DNA of 61,712 nt from an uncultured Lachnospiraceae bacterium. GTDB taxonomy: Bacteria; Bacillota; Clostridia; Lachnospirales; Lachnospiraceae. A model generated the notes under the pieces. It made no database searches, had not been told where the DNA came from, and saw only the letters and a list, made by a program, of their open reading frames with translations. Position 1 is the first letter of the stretch. Every line of letters begins with the position of its first letter. Positions 34,273 through 42,589 of the stretch are shown piece after piece. The translations under genes were made by a program, and so were the position numbers. The stretch covers positions 1-61,712 of the forward strand of contig CATLCV010000007.1 of NCBI GenBank assembly GCA_949893755.1, given 5' to 3'.

Positions 34273-35865
34273 TTATACGGTTATCTCAAACAGCCGTTTT
34301 CCCTGAATATGAACCTCCTTCTTTCCCGGCTGCTTTTTCTTATTAAAGCTGAAGGTCAGAAGATAGCCTTTATCAAGATGGTACAGATCCAGGTAGTCGA
34401 TCAGCTGCTGTTCCCCCTCTTCGTTATATTTTGGTCCATGCCATATCTTGATTTCTATCACGCTTTGCCTGCCAAGATAATCCACGACAATATCCGTGTG
34501 CGTCTCATCTCTCGTCTGCGCCTCTACATAAAAATTCCCCGTTCCGTTAATGATCGGGCGCAGATATAAAAGAAACAGCTTGCGGCCTTGCTTTTCCACA
34601 AATTTCTGATCCGCGTCACGGTATATGTCCGTATAATATTCCAGAAATTTCTCCATGACCAGATCCATATCCAGCCATCCGTTTTTAATAAACTGACTGT
34701 TGTATCCGGTCGGGAAAAACGGATGATCCGCCTTCACCGTCTCTTCCGAAAGATAGTACTGGTAGAGGTGCATTTCAAAAATGCGGTTGGCAACCACAGT
34801 CTTTCCGTCCGATTCCTTCAAAAATCCGAACATCACGCCAATATTCATTGCGGTATTGTATGCATAAAATGAATATTCGGCGCCATTGAACAGAATGTTA
34901 TGAAGAATCGTGTTCAATTCCGGGTATTCCGCCAGATGCTTGATCATATCGTCAAACAATGTATTCGGTTTTCGGAGCAGCATACCGACCGCGTCCATGA
35001 TTCCTTCCTGCGTCCACGGTATTTTTGCAGAAAATTCCGGTTTCCGGGATACCGCTTCATCCGTCAGCTTACAGATTCGGGATACCAGATACGGATAGCC
35101 GGATGTATAGTCATAGATAAGTCTGGAAATCCCGCCGATATCCATCCCCGTGCGGCGGTCTTTCTCATAATCAGAAAGCATCCCTTCAATATCCTGTGCG
35201 GAAAAGCTCATATCTACATTAAAATCTGCCGCAATGTTCCAGGGACTGTTATACTGGTGCTCCATTTCTTTTCGGAGCTTCAGCTTCAGATTCTTAATAT
35301 CATACACACCTGCCAGTATAACGGACTGAAAGGTTGGAATCTCCGTTCTGCTCAGATATTTACTTCTCAGCAGACCAAGAAAATTCAGGAAAAGCTCATG
35401 CGTTCCAGCCTGATCCACTTCATCGATCATTAAGACCAGTGGTTTGTCTGCCCAGCCGCACAGATCTGATATAAAATCCGACAGTTTCCAAAAAGGCATC
35501 AAAGAATGCTCGTCTTCCGCTTTCTTTTTACACTCTTCTGCTATTTCTTTGGAGATTCCGCTCTGTCTGTCATATTTTAAAGAATTGTATAATAACCTCA
35601 GGAAATATTTGCTGAATCTATTTTCATCCGAAAAGTTTTCCCGGCTCATTCCTTCAAAGCTGATGGATATCACAAGGTACTCATCTGACAGCATATTTTT
35701 AAGACACTTGAGAGTCGTTGTCTTTCCATACTGCCGGGCTCTGTTTATTGTAAAATATTCCCCGAGTCCGATCAGCTCCCGAATCTCTTTCAGGCGGTCC
35801 CCGATATCTACCATATAATGTAACTCAGGTATACATACTCCGGTAACATTAAATCGCTTTCCCAC
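34273..35865 (-). CDS. AAA-ATPase-like / PD-(D/E)XK protein (DUF1703 type)
   Basis: A protein of about 530 residues with the two-part make-up of a large, expanded family in gut bacteria: an N-terminal AAA-ATPase-like domain (Walker A variant RARQYGKTTTLKCL, Walker B LVLMIDEVDQAG) and a C-terminal PD-(D/E)XK nuclease-like domain (DETHTDIVVDYLGRQSVIEIKIWHG, where D and EIK are the core). A GTG at 35865 is chosen as start because GGAAGGAG lies eight bases upstream and the family begins with GKRFNVTGVCIPE at this point. It stands alone. The role of the family is unknown; nuclease folds suggest nucleic acid processing or mobility. Confidence 0.88.
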   Translation of the reverse strand: MGKRFNVTGVCIPELHYMVDIGDRLKEIRELIGLGEYFTINRARQYGKTTTLKCLKNMLSDEYLVISISFEGMSRENFSDENRFSKYFLRLLYNSLKYDRQSGISKEIAEECKKKAEDEHSLMPFWKLSDFISDLCGWADKPLVLMIDEVDQAGTHELFLNFLGLLRSKYLSRTEIPTFQSVILAGVYDIKNLKLKLRKEMEHQYNSPWNIAADFNVDMSFSAQDIEGMLSDYEKDRRTGMDIGGISRLIYDYTSGYPYLVSRICKLTDEAVSRKPEFSAKIPWTQEGIMDAVGMLLRKPNTLFDDMIKHLAEYPELNTILHNILFNGAEYSFYAYNTAMNIGVMFGFLKESDGKTVVANRIFEMHLYQYYLSEETVKADHPFFPTGYNSQFIKNGWLDMDLVMEKFLEYYTDIYRDADQKFVEKQGRKLFLLYLRPIINGTGNFYVEAQTRDETHTDIVVDYLGRQSVIEIKIWHGPKYNEEGEQQLIDYLDLYHLDKGYLLTFSFNKKKQPGKKEVHIQGKRLFEITV

Positions 35866-35994
35866 GTCATCAGCTCCTTCCCTGGCGGACATGACCTTTT
35901 TGCCACTGTTTTGTCATTTCATTATATAATAAAGTCTTCTATTTGTGTAGCAGAAATTGAAGGAAGCAGAAGTATCCATTACAAGGCGTAGCTT

Positions 35995-36032
35995 GCATCC
36001 TCCCAGCCAATCAGGGTGGTGATTGCCTGGGG
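35995..36032. repeat. Dispersed repeat, family D
   Basis: CTCCCAGCCAATCAGGGTGG and TGATTGCCTGGGG match the repeat at 3880-3934. It lies 18 bases past the stop of the phosphorylase gene. Confidence 0.45.
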
Positions 36033-36049
36033 AGTGAACAGCAACCGTT

Positions 36050-36817
36050 TCACAGCATATCAATTCCGCACTCCAACGCGATGGCCATATATTTATCCTT
36101 ACAGCTCATGCCGTAATCCGTCAGATCCCGTGGCTCCCATTTGTCGGAATCCAGGCTGTCCGCCCCGTAGAAAAACTGGAGGATCGGGATCTTCCGGAAG
36201 CGGGCGGCGGCCATCGAAGCGGAGCATTCCATCTCCACCGCAATGCAGCCCTGCTTTTTGCGCTCCTCCACCGCCTGCCTTGTTTCCCGGTAGATGGCGT
36301 CCGACGTCCAGATCTTTCCCACCACATAGGGGATCCCATGCCGTTCCATGCACCTGACCGCCGCATCAACGGATGCTCTGTCCGCATGGATCTCCTCGCT
36401 TTTCGGGATATAGTGGTAGCTTGTGCCCTCGTCCCTGACCGCTGACGACGGAATGATGATCCGGTTGTCCGCCGCGGCCTGATCCAATACGCCGCAGCAG
36501 CCGAACTGTATGAGCTTCTTCGCTCCCATGGCGATGACCTCCTCCAGGCCCGCCACGCAGGCAGGAGCGCCTACCCGGGAAAGGAATAAGCCCATTTTTT
36601 TGCCCGCGTATTCGATCTCATATACGGGAAGCTGTCCGTTTGCGGTATACAGATGAGCGATGACCTTCGCCGGGTTCCGCTCAATAAAATCGTTTATGAT
36701 GCCTTCGGAAAATGTGGTGACGCACACCTCCGGAAATCCGTCCACTTTGGGGGTGAGATCACGGGGGTTGATCATTGCGTCCCGGTCTTCACAAAATCGG
36801 TCAAATATAGTTGCCAT
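36050..36817 (-). CDS. Nucleoside phosphorylase (uridine/purine, PNP_UDP_1 family)
   Basis: A 255-residue nucleoside phosphorylase of the PNP/UDP superfamily. It shows the phosphate/substrate pattern GAPACVAGLEEVIAMGAKKL then FGCCGVLD, the VRDEGTSYHYIP loop and the purine/pyrimidine pocket CIAVEMECSASMAAARF (about residues 190-206), where the ME pair binds the ribose. It cleaves nucleosides to a base and ribose-1-phosphate; motifs lean to the uridine phosphorylase-like branch but do not settle the base. It starts 7 bases after the TetR gene stop and so forms an operon with it. Confidence 0.88.
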   Translation of the reverse strand: MATIFDRFCEDRDAMINPRDLTPKVDGFPEVCVTTFSEGIINDFIERNPAKVIAHLYTANGQLPVYEIEYAGKKMGLFLSRVGAPACVAGLEEVIAMGAKKLIQFGCCGVLDQAAADNRIIIPSSAVRDEGTSYHYIPKSEEIHADRASVDAAVRCMERHGIPYVVGKIWTSDAIYRETRQAVEERKKQGCIAVEMECSASMAAARFRKIPILQFFYGADSLDSDKWEPRDLTDYGMSCKDKYMAIALECGIDML

Positions 36818-36824
36818 TTTAAAC

Positions 36825-37406
36825 TCACTCCTTTACTAATATTTTTTTGATCTCTCTGATGATCCCGGAGGGGATCTCCTCATCTACAGGCATCAGCCTG
36901 CTGTACATCCTGACTCCCTGGTAGGAAAACAGGATCAGATGAAATACCGCGTCCATATCCACTTCCTGAAATTCCTGCCTGCCGATCCCATACCGTATCA
37001 GCTTTTTCCATGCATCCGCGGAAAGCTGGTACTGCGCGTATAGCGTATTTTCCCGGTCTGCAAGGTCCGGAAGGCTGAAATACTCGTAGATCGCCAGGCT
37101 TAAAGACGACCGGCTGTCGAGCATTTCCCTCCTGTAGACCTCCAAGATGTCATTCAGGATCGTAACGGCGGACTGCCCCTGCCCGATCCTCCGGTCGATC
37201 TCCTGATCCTGGCGGTCCATCATATCGCTGATCATCTCCTGAAAAATCTGGCGGGTACTGTCATAATGGCAGTACAGACCGCCCCGGCTCAGCCGGGCGG
37301 CTTCACAGATATCCTTCATGGTGACCTGCTTAAAGCCCTTCTCAGCAAATAAGGCCGCCGCGCAGTTTTTGATATGTTCCCTTGTTTTCTGTCCTTTTTT
37401 ATTCAT
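36825..37406 (-). CDS. TetR-family repressor
   Basis: A 193-residue TetR/AcrR-type regulator. The N-terminal helix-turn-helix (residues ~8-55) reads EHIKNCAAALFAEKGFKQVT, then CEAARLSRGGLYCHYDST, close to the family consensus. The rest is a helical ligand domain. The start at 37406 is preceded by AAGAAAGGGCATGCC. Two perfect palindromes lie in its own promoter, so it likely represses itself and the cotranscribed nucleoside phosphorylase. The inducer is unknown; a nucleoside or related metabolite would fit. Confidence 0.9.
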   Translation of the reverse strand: MNKKGQKTREHIKNCAAALFAEKGFKQVTMKDICEAARLSRGGLYCHYDSTRQIFQEMISDMMDRQDQEIDRRIGQGQSAVTILNDILEVYRREMLDSRSSLSLAIYEYFSLPDLADRENTLYAQYQLSADAWKKLIRYGIGRQEFQEVDMDAVFHLILFSYQGVRMYSRLMPVDEEIPSGIIREIKKILVKE

Positions 37407-37422
37407 GGCATGCCCTTTCTTT

Positions 37423-37472
37423 CCGACACATGTGTCGGTTCTTATTATACGACATGCATGTCGGAAAGTCAA
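37423..37472 (-). promoter_or_regulatory. Promoter with two TetR operators
   Basis: On the minus strand: -35 TTGACT (37467-37472), a 17-base spacer, and -10 TATAAT (37444-37449). The spacer contains CGACATGCATGTCG (37450-37463, perfect palindrome); downstream, over the likely start point, is CCGACACATGTGTCGG (37423-37438, perfect palindrome). Both share CGACA/TGTCG half-sites, as expected for one dimeric repressor. Confidence 0.85.
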
Positions 37473-37720
37473 TCAATAAATTCTCCAGCCGTACAGGTGG
37501 AAATATTTCCGTTACTGTTCACTCGCTGCACGGCACCCGGCCGGGGTATGAACAGTAGCATTTTTCCCTTTGACAGCAAAAACCCGCCCGTCTGCTTCAT
37601 TTGCGTAAAATCCTCATATGTCCTGCCGATATCTACAGTATCACGTATCTGTCCTGAACAGTTACGGTGCGGTATCTAATTTATAAGGAATCATTATTCA
37701 AAATCAAAGGAGGATTTCAT
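37473..37720. other. Gene-free gap with hairpin
   Basis: It starts with a family B fragment (CCAGCCGTACAGGTGG at 37484-37499). A hairpin follows at about 37512-37557 (TACTGTTCA against TGAACAGTA). The minus strand here is open over about 60 codons and contains DTVDIGRTYEDFTQMKQTGG, which looks protein-like but has no start site; I treat it as a possible relic. The promoter of the gene at 37721 must lie at its right end. Confidence 0.45.
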
Positions 37721-38203
37721 ATGTCAATGCAGAATCTTATGATGGCAGGAAATACACTGATGCAGATGCGTACCATGCAGTCTGCCAGTACACAATTACA
37801 GGGCCGGGCAAATGTATTGAAATCGGAGCTGAAGCACGATAAAAATCCCAGCAAAAATAAAGAAGCACAGATGGAAGAGCTGGAAGGCAGGGCACAGGAT
37901 GTCATGGGGCAGATGATGGAGGCCGCTCAGAAGACAAATGAAGAACTGAACAAGACTGAAACGGAAAAAGTGGAAAAAACCGAGAAAACCGAAAAGGACG
38001 AAACGGGCAGGACGAAGGAAAAACAGGAGGAAGAGGATTCCGAAAAGGCTGTGACGGACCGTGTGGAATTGTCCGGAACCGGTCAGGGAATCGGAATCTC
38101 CGTGCCGGAGCTTACAGTTTTGGACTTTGGATACGGCTATACCAGTACCGGAACGCCGCAGGCCGCGCTGCAGGCGGCTCTCAGGGTGGATGTTACGGTA
38201 TGA
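37721..38203 (+). CDS. Coiled-coil hypothetical protein
   Basis: A 160-residue soluble protein that I do not recognise. It opens with Met/Gln-rich helices (MSMQNLMMAGNTLMQMRTMQ), has a charged middle (residues 30-110) with near repeats of EKTEK/VEKTEK and KEKQEEEDSEK, and ends in a more ordered part with VELSGTGQGIGISVPELTV and a Gly/Tyr run. The start follows AAAGGAGGATTTCAT. Composition resembles the 289-residue protein at 7072-7941. No membrane segment or signal peptide is seen. Confidence 0.7.
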   Translation: MSMQNLMMAGNTLMQMRTMQSASTQLQGRANVLKSELKHDKNPSKNKEAQMEELEGRAQDVMGQMMEAAQKTNEELNKTETEKVEKTEKTEKDETGRTKEKQEEEDSEKAVTDRVELSGTGQGIGISVPELTVLDFGYGYTSTGTPQAALQAALRVDVTV

Positions 38204-38247
38204 TTCGTTTCGAAAGGCCGCCGGCGACGGCCTTTCTGCACAGAGTC

Positions 38248-38661
38248 TTATATCACCATAAGGAGGGTTCCCGCGCCGATCAGCACACATCCGATCAGGG
38301 ATTTTGCCGTAAATTGCTCATGCAGAAATACAAACGCCAAAACCAGTGTGATCACCACGCTCAGCTTATCAATCGGCACCACCTTCGACGCCTCGCCCAG
38401 CTGCAGTGCCCGGTAATAGCACAGCCACGATCCGCCCGTTGCCAGACCCGACAGGATCAGGAACAGCCAGCTTTTTCTGCTGATCTCTGAAATGCCGTTC
38501 TGCGCATGGGTCAGGAATACCATCCCCCATGCCATTATGACGACAACTACGGTCCGGATGGCTGTTGCCAGATTGGAATTGACTCCTTCGATCCCGACCT
38601 TCGCCAATATAGAAGTAAGTGCCGCAAAAACTGCGGACAGCAGTGCAAATATAAGCCACAT
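38248..38661 (-). CDS. Half-size EamA transporter
   Basis: A 137-residue membrane protein with five hydrophobic helices, a single EamA domain. It begins MWLIFALLSAVFAALTSILA and has the family blocks NLATAIRTVVVVIMAWGM, SGLATGGSWLCYYRALQLGEASKVVPIDKLS and FLHEQFTAKSLIGCVLIGAG. One-domain EamA proteins are a known subgroup and would act as dimers. It starts 30 bases after the CrcB stop and is probably cotranscribed. The substrate is unknown. Confidence 0.85.
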   Translation of the reverse strand: MWLIFALLSAVFAALTSILAKVGIEGVNSNLATAIRTVVVVIMAWGMVFLTHAQNGISEISRKSWLFLILSGLATGGSWLCYYRALQLGEASKVVPIDKLSVVITLVLAFVFLHEQFTAKSLIGCVLIGAGTLLMVI

Positions 38662-38691
38662 CTTTTTTATTGCGCCTCCTTTTCCTTTCCG

Positions 38692-39063
38692 TCAGATTTT
38701 CCGGACTATTTCCTGCCCTGCGAATACCGCGATGAGTCCGGCCGCCACGCTCAATACCGCATACAGCACCGCAAGCTTCATTCTTCCATCCTCGATCAGG
38801 CCGCCTGTTTCCAGCGCAAAGGATGAAAATGTCGTAAATCCCCCGCAGATCCCGACCTTCAAAAACAGTACGGCTTTGGGATTCAGCCAGTTTGTTTTCA
38901 CCGCCAATGCCGCTATCACGCCGATGAGAAAACAGCCTGCCGCATTTATGAGAAATGTCTTTACCGGAAATACACACCCTTCTCTCAGCGGGATCAGTCC
39001 GATCAGATATCTGCAGACCGCTCCGATAAATCCGCCGAACCCGACAATGATACACTCTGCCAT
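38692..39063 (-). CDS. crcB: Fluoride channel CrcB/Fluc
   Basis: A 123-residue four-helix membrane protein. Family signatures are GGFIGAVCRYLIG (residues 9-21), PVKTFLINAAGCFLIG (about 33-48; the Asn lines the pore) and LKVGICGGFTTFSSFALE (with the conserved Phe box and sodium site). It exports fluoride as a dual-topology dimer. The promoter TATACT box lies near 39110 upstream; no fluoride riboswitch is apparent in the 90 bases before the gene. The half-size EamA gene follows. Confidence 0.93.
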   Translation of the reverse strand: MAECIIVGFGGFIGAVCRYLIGLIPLREGCVFPVKTFLINAAGCFLIGVIAALAVKTNWLNPKAVLFLKVGICGGFTTFSSFALETGGLIEDGRMKLAVLYAVLSVAAGLIAVFAGQEIVRKI

Positions 39064-39149
39064 GATTGACTCCTTTTGCTTTGCAGTATTTTTTATAGTT
39101 TGCCCTTATAGTATAGCATAGATTACCGGTTTTCGGAAAAAAATTCCAA

Positions 39150-39189
39150 AATCTCAGTTTTGTAACAATAAATAGATAAAACTGAGATT
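39150..39189. other. 12-bp perfect hairpin
   Basis: AATCTCAGTTTT and AAAACTGAGATT pair perfectly around a 16-base loop, upstream of crcB and downstream of the surface-protein gene. It may be a second terminator or an operator. Confidence 0.5.
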
Positions 39190-39215
39190 CCGGATTGCAG
39201 CCATACAGCCAGAAA

Positions 39216-39250
39216 AAATGAGAGGTGCTTCAAATGAAACATCCTCTCAA
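39216..39250 (-). terminator. Terminator of the surface-protein gene
   Basis: On the minus strand GAGAGGATG and CACCTCTC enclose a 15-base loop, followed by ATTTTTTC. It begins a few bases after the stop at 39256. Confidence 0.75.
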
Positions 39251-39255
39251 ATATC

Positions 39256-41259
39256 CTACTTCCCGCAAAGTCCGCGGCTTTCTCTTTTTTTCCTCCTTGC
39301 CGCTGAGAACCCGCCGATGCCCATGATAAACAGTGCGCCGGCCGCCATGATCTCCCACGGTCTCCGGGGCTGTCCGCTCTGCTGACCCGGATCCCCGCCG
39401 CCTGTCATTGGAGATTTTACCGTCATGTCCTTGCTGTCCGGTTTGGACGAAGAATCCCCGGACCCGTCAGCCGGATTCGTGAAACCATTTCCGCTGCCGC
39501 CGGCCGGCCGGTAGGCAGATTCTGTATTTTCATTGGAATCTGCCCTTATGATGGTGACAATTGCCGTTATATTTTTATAATTGTCCTTATCCTCCCCGAC
39601 ATAGACTGCTGTTGCTTTCTGGGGGACTCCCTTTCTGAGGCCCGTATTTTTATCCGATTCCTTCCACTCCCAGCCTGCCGGAAGCTTTACATCCTTTACC
39701 TTTTTATATCTTTCTGCCACTCTCATAACATCGGACGGCTTATTCGGCGGATATTCCGCCTTTTCCACGGTCAGCTTCAATGGATCCGTGCTGTCAGCGG
39801 CAGTATAATTACCCTGCTCCGGGATACCGGCTTTGACGGTGTATGTTCCGGCATTGGCGGGCAGGCCGGCGGTAAAGTCGGCGGATCCTTCCGCCGCATA
39901 GGAATAACGGATCTCCCCGTCAAATATTTCTCCGTTGGTCAGCGTCACAACCGGCGGAGTGACTGCGGCCTGGCTGCCGGAATAGATCACGGTCTGCGCA
40001 GCGGGATCCCAGGTGATCACAGGCACAGCCCTGGCAATCTGAAAATTCACCGTCCGCGTAAAGCTCAGGACGCCTTTTCCTGTAACAGTCACGGACGCCT
40101 CTCCGGCATTGATGTTATTGCTGTAAGTGATATCGTAGTTTGACGCATCCAGAACCGCGCCGTCCAGGGTAACGGTAACACCGGGCCTTTTCTCCTGTCC
40201 GTCATAGATCAGACCGTCTGCACCACTTAAAGTAACGGCCAGCCTGGAATCATCCGGCGAGCTGTTGCTTCTGCCGATGGTCAAAGGTCCTGTGTACACG
40301 ACTTCATTGCTTTTCTTCACAAGGTTGACCACATTTGTCTCCCACTTCACCTTGCAGTCTGCGGGCAGATAGCCTTCCGGAATGCGGAATGCCTGATCTG
40401 GATTGCTGCCGGAAGAGAATGCTCCCCCACTGGTCATTGATGCCCTGACATTGTAAACACTGCAGTCAGCCTTAAAGCAGCCGCCCTCCTGGACAGTAAA
40501 CACTCCGGCCAGGTTATAGCTGCTGCCTGGATTCATACCGTAGAGCTGCACTCCCCATGTCCCGGAAACCTCCAACAGGCCGCCGTCACCCACGACAACC
40601 GTTCCGGCGGATATGGCAGGAACGCCCAGGGGGCCTGTACTCTTTGCAGTCAGTGTCCCATATACTGTCACAGTGGAGTTTGTTCCGCCGCTGGCGCCAA
40701 TGAATATCCCGCCCTCGGCCATGACACTGGCTCCTGCCGCTACTGTAAGAATATTGCCGTCGCCGCCGCTGATATTCATTTCCTGTATCACTGTCAGCGT
40801 GCCCGTTCCGGTGAAGTTCAGTTTCGTATTCTTCGGGTCAACAACCTTCAGCTCTTGAATGGAGCAGTCCCCCGTTGTCTCGATCGTTACTGCGGCATCC
40901 GGCAGAGTCACAGTGCTGTTAATACGCACATTTTTCAACTGGAGCTTATTGTTGCTGCTGTCCCAATAGTAGCCTTGCGTATCCAGATCGCCGGGATCTG
41001 TAACTGTACCGCTGAAGTCAAGAGCATTGGAAACCTCAATCGTGCCTGAAGCCAGTGCCGCGGCCGCCTCATATGCGTATCCGGCCGTATACTCTGGGTA
41101 ATGCCTGCAAAGCTCTGCCGTTTCCTTCGAAGCATACACTGTCATTTCTCCTACCGGCAGCATATGGAATACCATTGCGGCCGACAGAATGATGCCCATG
41201 GTACGATGCGCCATGACTCGCTTTATCTTCTTTTTGTATGGTGTGAAATCAGGTTTCAT
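39256..41259 (-). CDS. Large surface protein with possible sortase signal
   Basis: A 667-residue exported protein. After a basic N terminus, a helix (RTMGIILSAAMVFHMLPVG) gives a signal peptide that likely ends near MTVYASKE. Residues ~75-290 form a repeated beta-helix-like region with VTVYGTLTAKS-type units; residues ~330-510 hold MBG/YDG-like beta domains (LSGADGLIYDGQEKRPGVTV; NAGTYTVKAGIPEQGNYT). The end has SPMTG, a linker, a helix (IMAAGALFIMGIGGF) and RRKKRES, which matches the (S/N)PxTG sorting signals known in some Clostridia, although the spacing is long. GGAGGATTTACTGTT precedes the ATG. Probable adhesin or matrix protein. Confidence 0.75.
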   Translation of the reverse strand: MKPDFTPYKKKIKRVMAHRTMGIILSAAMVFHMLPVGEMTVYASKETAELCRHYPEYTAGYAYEAAAALASGTIEVSNALDFSGTVTDPGDLDTQGYYWDSSNNKLQLKNVRINSTVTLPDAAVTIETTGDCSIQELKVVDPKNTKLNFTGTGTLTVIQEMNISGGDGNILTVAAGASVMAEGGIFIGASGGTNSTVTVYGTLTAKSTGPLGVPAISAGTVVVGDGGLLEVSGTWGVQLYGMNPGSSYNLAGVFTVQEGGCFKADCSVYNVRASMTSGGAFSSGSNPDQAFRIPEGYLPADCKVKWETNVVNLVKKSNEVVYTGPLTIGRSNSSPDDSRLAVTLSGADGLIYDGQEKRPGVTVTLDGAVLDASNYDITYSNNINAGEASVTVTGKGVLSFTRTVNFQIARAVPVITWDPAAQTVIYSGSQAAVTPPVVTLTNGEIFDGEIRYSYAAEGSADFTAGLPANAGTYTVKAGIPEQGNYTAADSTDPLKLTVEKAEYPPNKPSDVMRVAERYKKVKDVKLPAGWEWKESDKNTGLRKGVPQKATAVYVGEDKDNYKNITAIVTIIRADSNENTESAYRPAGGSGNGFTNPADGSGDSSSKPDSKDMTVKSPMTGGGDPGQQSGQPRRPWEIMAAGALFIMGIGGFSAARRKKRESRGLCGK

Positions 41260-41609
41260 AACAGTAAATCCTCCAAAATATTCATTTGTCTTTGCAGACA
41301 TCCCCTATTAAGATAGCTGATTTTCGGCAAAAAACAAGATTTCTGGCAGGAACGTCAATTTTCTGGCAGGAATGCCTTGAAAATTGACTTTTTGGTATCA
41401 CATTTATGACCTGTTAAACGGAAAGGATCATTTAATGGCTGGTAAAATCTATTGTTGCCTTTATCCTGCTCCCATTTGGTATCTCCCGTTCCTATAATGG
41501 AATTCAATATGGATCATAGTAAGCCCGTTGATTAAAAGGTCAAATCGCCTGTCCCTTGCGGGAACCTTGCTGTACTTTTTTATTGCAAATATAGAAAACC
41601 GTTTTCGCT
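41260..41609. other. Gap between surface-protein gene and ATPase gene
   Basis: Apart from the direct repeats at 41322-41372, no gene or hairpin of note is visible. It carries the promoter of the surface-protein gene and the 3-prime end region of the ATPase operon. Confidence 0.5.
41322..41372. promoter_or_regulatory. Three direct repeats upstream of the surface-protein gene
   Basis: TTTCTGGCAGGAA occurs exactly at 41340-41352 and 41360-41372, and a weaker TTTCGGCA copy is at 41322-41329. The GGCA cores are 19 and 20 bases apart, about two helical turns. Such phased direct repeats are typical for LytTR-type or similar dimeric activators. Similar paired TTTTCGGCAT and TTTTCCGGCAT blocks, 21 bases apart, are at 47175-47210 before the broken LytTR-type regulator gene. 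Confidence 0.55.
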
Positions 41610-42581
41610 TCATTCTCTACGTTTTTTCCACCACTTCACTTGTTTTAAAATCTTACGCTTAACAGCCGCCGTCAAATACGCCTTATTTAAATTTTTCTTA
41701 TTGTATTCCAAATAACTACCCCGCGACTTTTTAATCAATAAATCTGTAAAAAACTGTTCCCACGAAAAATATTGACTGCTTTCAATATAGTTTTCCCACT
41801 TTTCACTCATCGTTCTTATTTCTTTATCGTTTAGCACGCCAGACACTATAATCAACCATTCAAATGATTCGGGCAAATACAGTACCACTTGTTTCTTCTG
41901 CCCTGTCACTTGCAGAACCTTTTCTATCTCGGAGCCAAATGCCGCGCCGTCTGCAATCACGACAATTTCCTCGTCTTTACTCTTTAACAGTTCTGAGCAT
42001 ATATTGGACTTTCCAGCCGCTGAAACACATTCTATTCCTATTTCATTGCAAATACTCGCAAAAAACTGATATCCTGCGTTCGAGTCTTCCGTAACAACTT
42101 TCTTTGGTCTCAGTTCACTTGTATCCACCTTATCTGTATACAGTTGGTATATTTCATGATATAGAGGCTTTAATCCACCATATTTCCCCGATGAACGAAT
42201 CCCATAAATTTCTTCCACGCTATAAGGCAACGTTGAAAGCCCCTCCCGGGTTACCAATACATAATAATTGTCCGTCCCCTGGATGAAACGCGCAAACTCC
42301 GCGGATGACACAAAACGATTTCCCTCATCCACAAACACAACACTTTGCGCTATATCAGACAACTGCTTTTCCCATCCATTTCCCTCAATCACAACACACT
42401 CTTTCTCGCAAAACAATTCAACCCCGCTTTCATCTCCAAGGCTTTTATACTCCCTTATCATGTCTACCAGCGTCGTTTTCCCAGTTGCACTGTCTCCCCT
42501 GATAATGGTAAGATTCCTCCGAAGGACAAATTCGTACTTTATCCTCTCATTTTGTACAATAATATGAACGCTGCCTTTCAT
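41610..42581 (-). CDS. P-loop ATPase-like protein paired with DUF4869
   Basis: A 323-residue soluble protein. It has a P-loop (LTIIRGDSATGKTTLVDMIRE, about residues 24-44) and a Walker B-like VVFVDEGNRF (near 86-95), followed by a Thr-Arg segment (VLVTREGLS) that could act as sensor. The C-terminal half (from ~150) is a second domain with CNEIGIECVSAAGKSNI and a basic tail (KRKILKQVKWWKKRRE). It is coupled with the DUF4869 gene 8 bases upstream. The same pair is found in other Clostridia as far as I recall, with no known function. The neighbourhood of restriction-modification relics invites a defence role, but nothing in the sequence proves it. Confidence 0.72.
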   Translation of the reverse strand: MKGSVHIIVQNERIKYEFVLRRNLTIIRGDSATGKTTLVDMIREYKSLGDESGVELFCEKECVVIEGNGWEKQLSDIAQSVVFVDEGNRFVSSAEFARFIQGTDNYYVLVTREGLSTLPYSVEEIYGIRSSGKYGGLKPLYHEIYQLYTDKVDTSELRPKKVVTEDSNAGYQFFASICNEIGIECVSAAGKSNICSELLKSKDEEIVVIADGAAFGSEIEKVLQVTGQKKQVVLYLPESFEWLIIVSGVLNDKEIRTMSEKWENYIESSQYFSWEQFFTDLLIKKSRGSYLEYNKKNLNKAYLTAAVKRKILKQVKWWKKRRE

Positions 42582-42589
42582 TTTCCCAC

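Noticed and set aside
37480-37670. Minus-strand open stretch with DTVDIGRTYEDFTQMKQ
   Set aside because: Looks protein-like but has no start, no family match from memory and runs into a repeat; kept only as a possible relic in the gap entry.
39064-39150. Fluoride riboswitch before crcB
   Set aside because: The leader is too short and shows none of the conserved pieces; only a promoter and an unrelated hairpin are seen.
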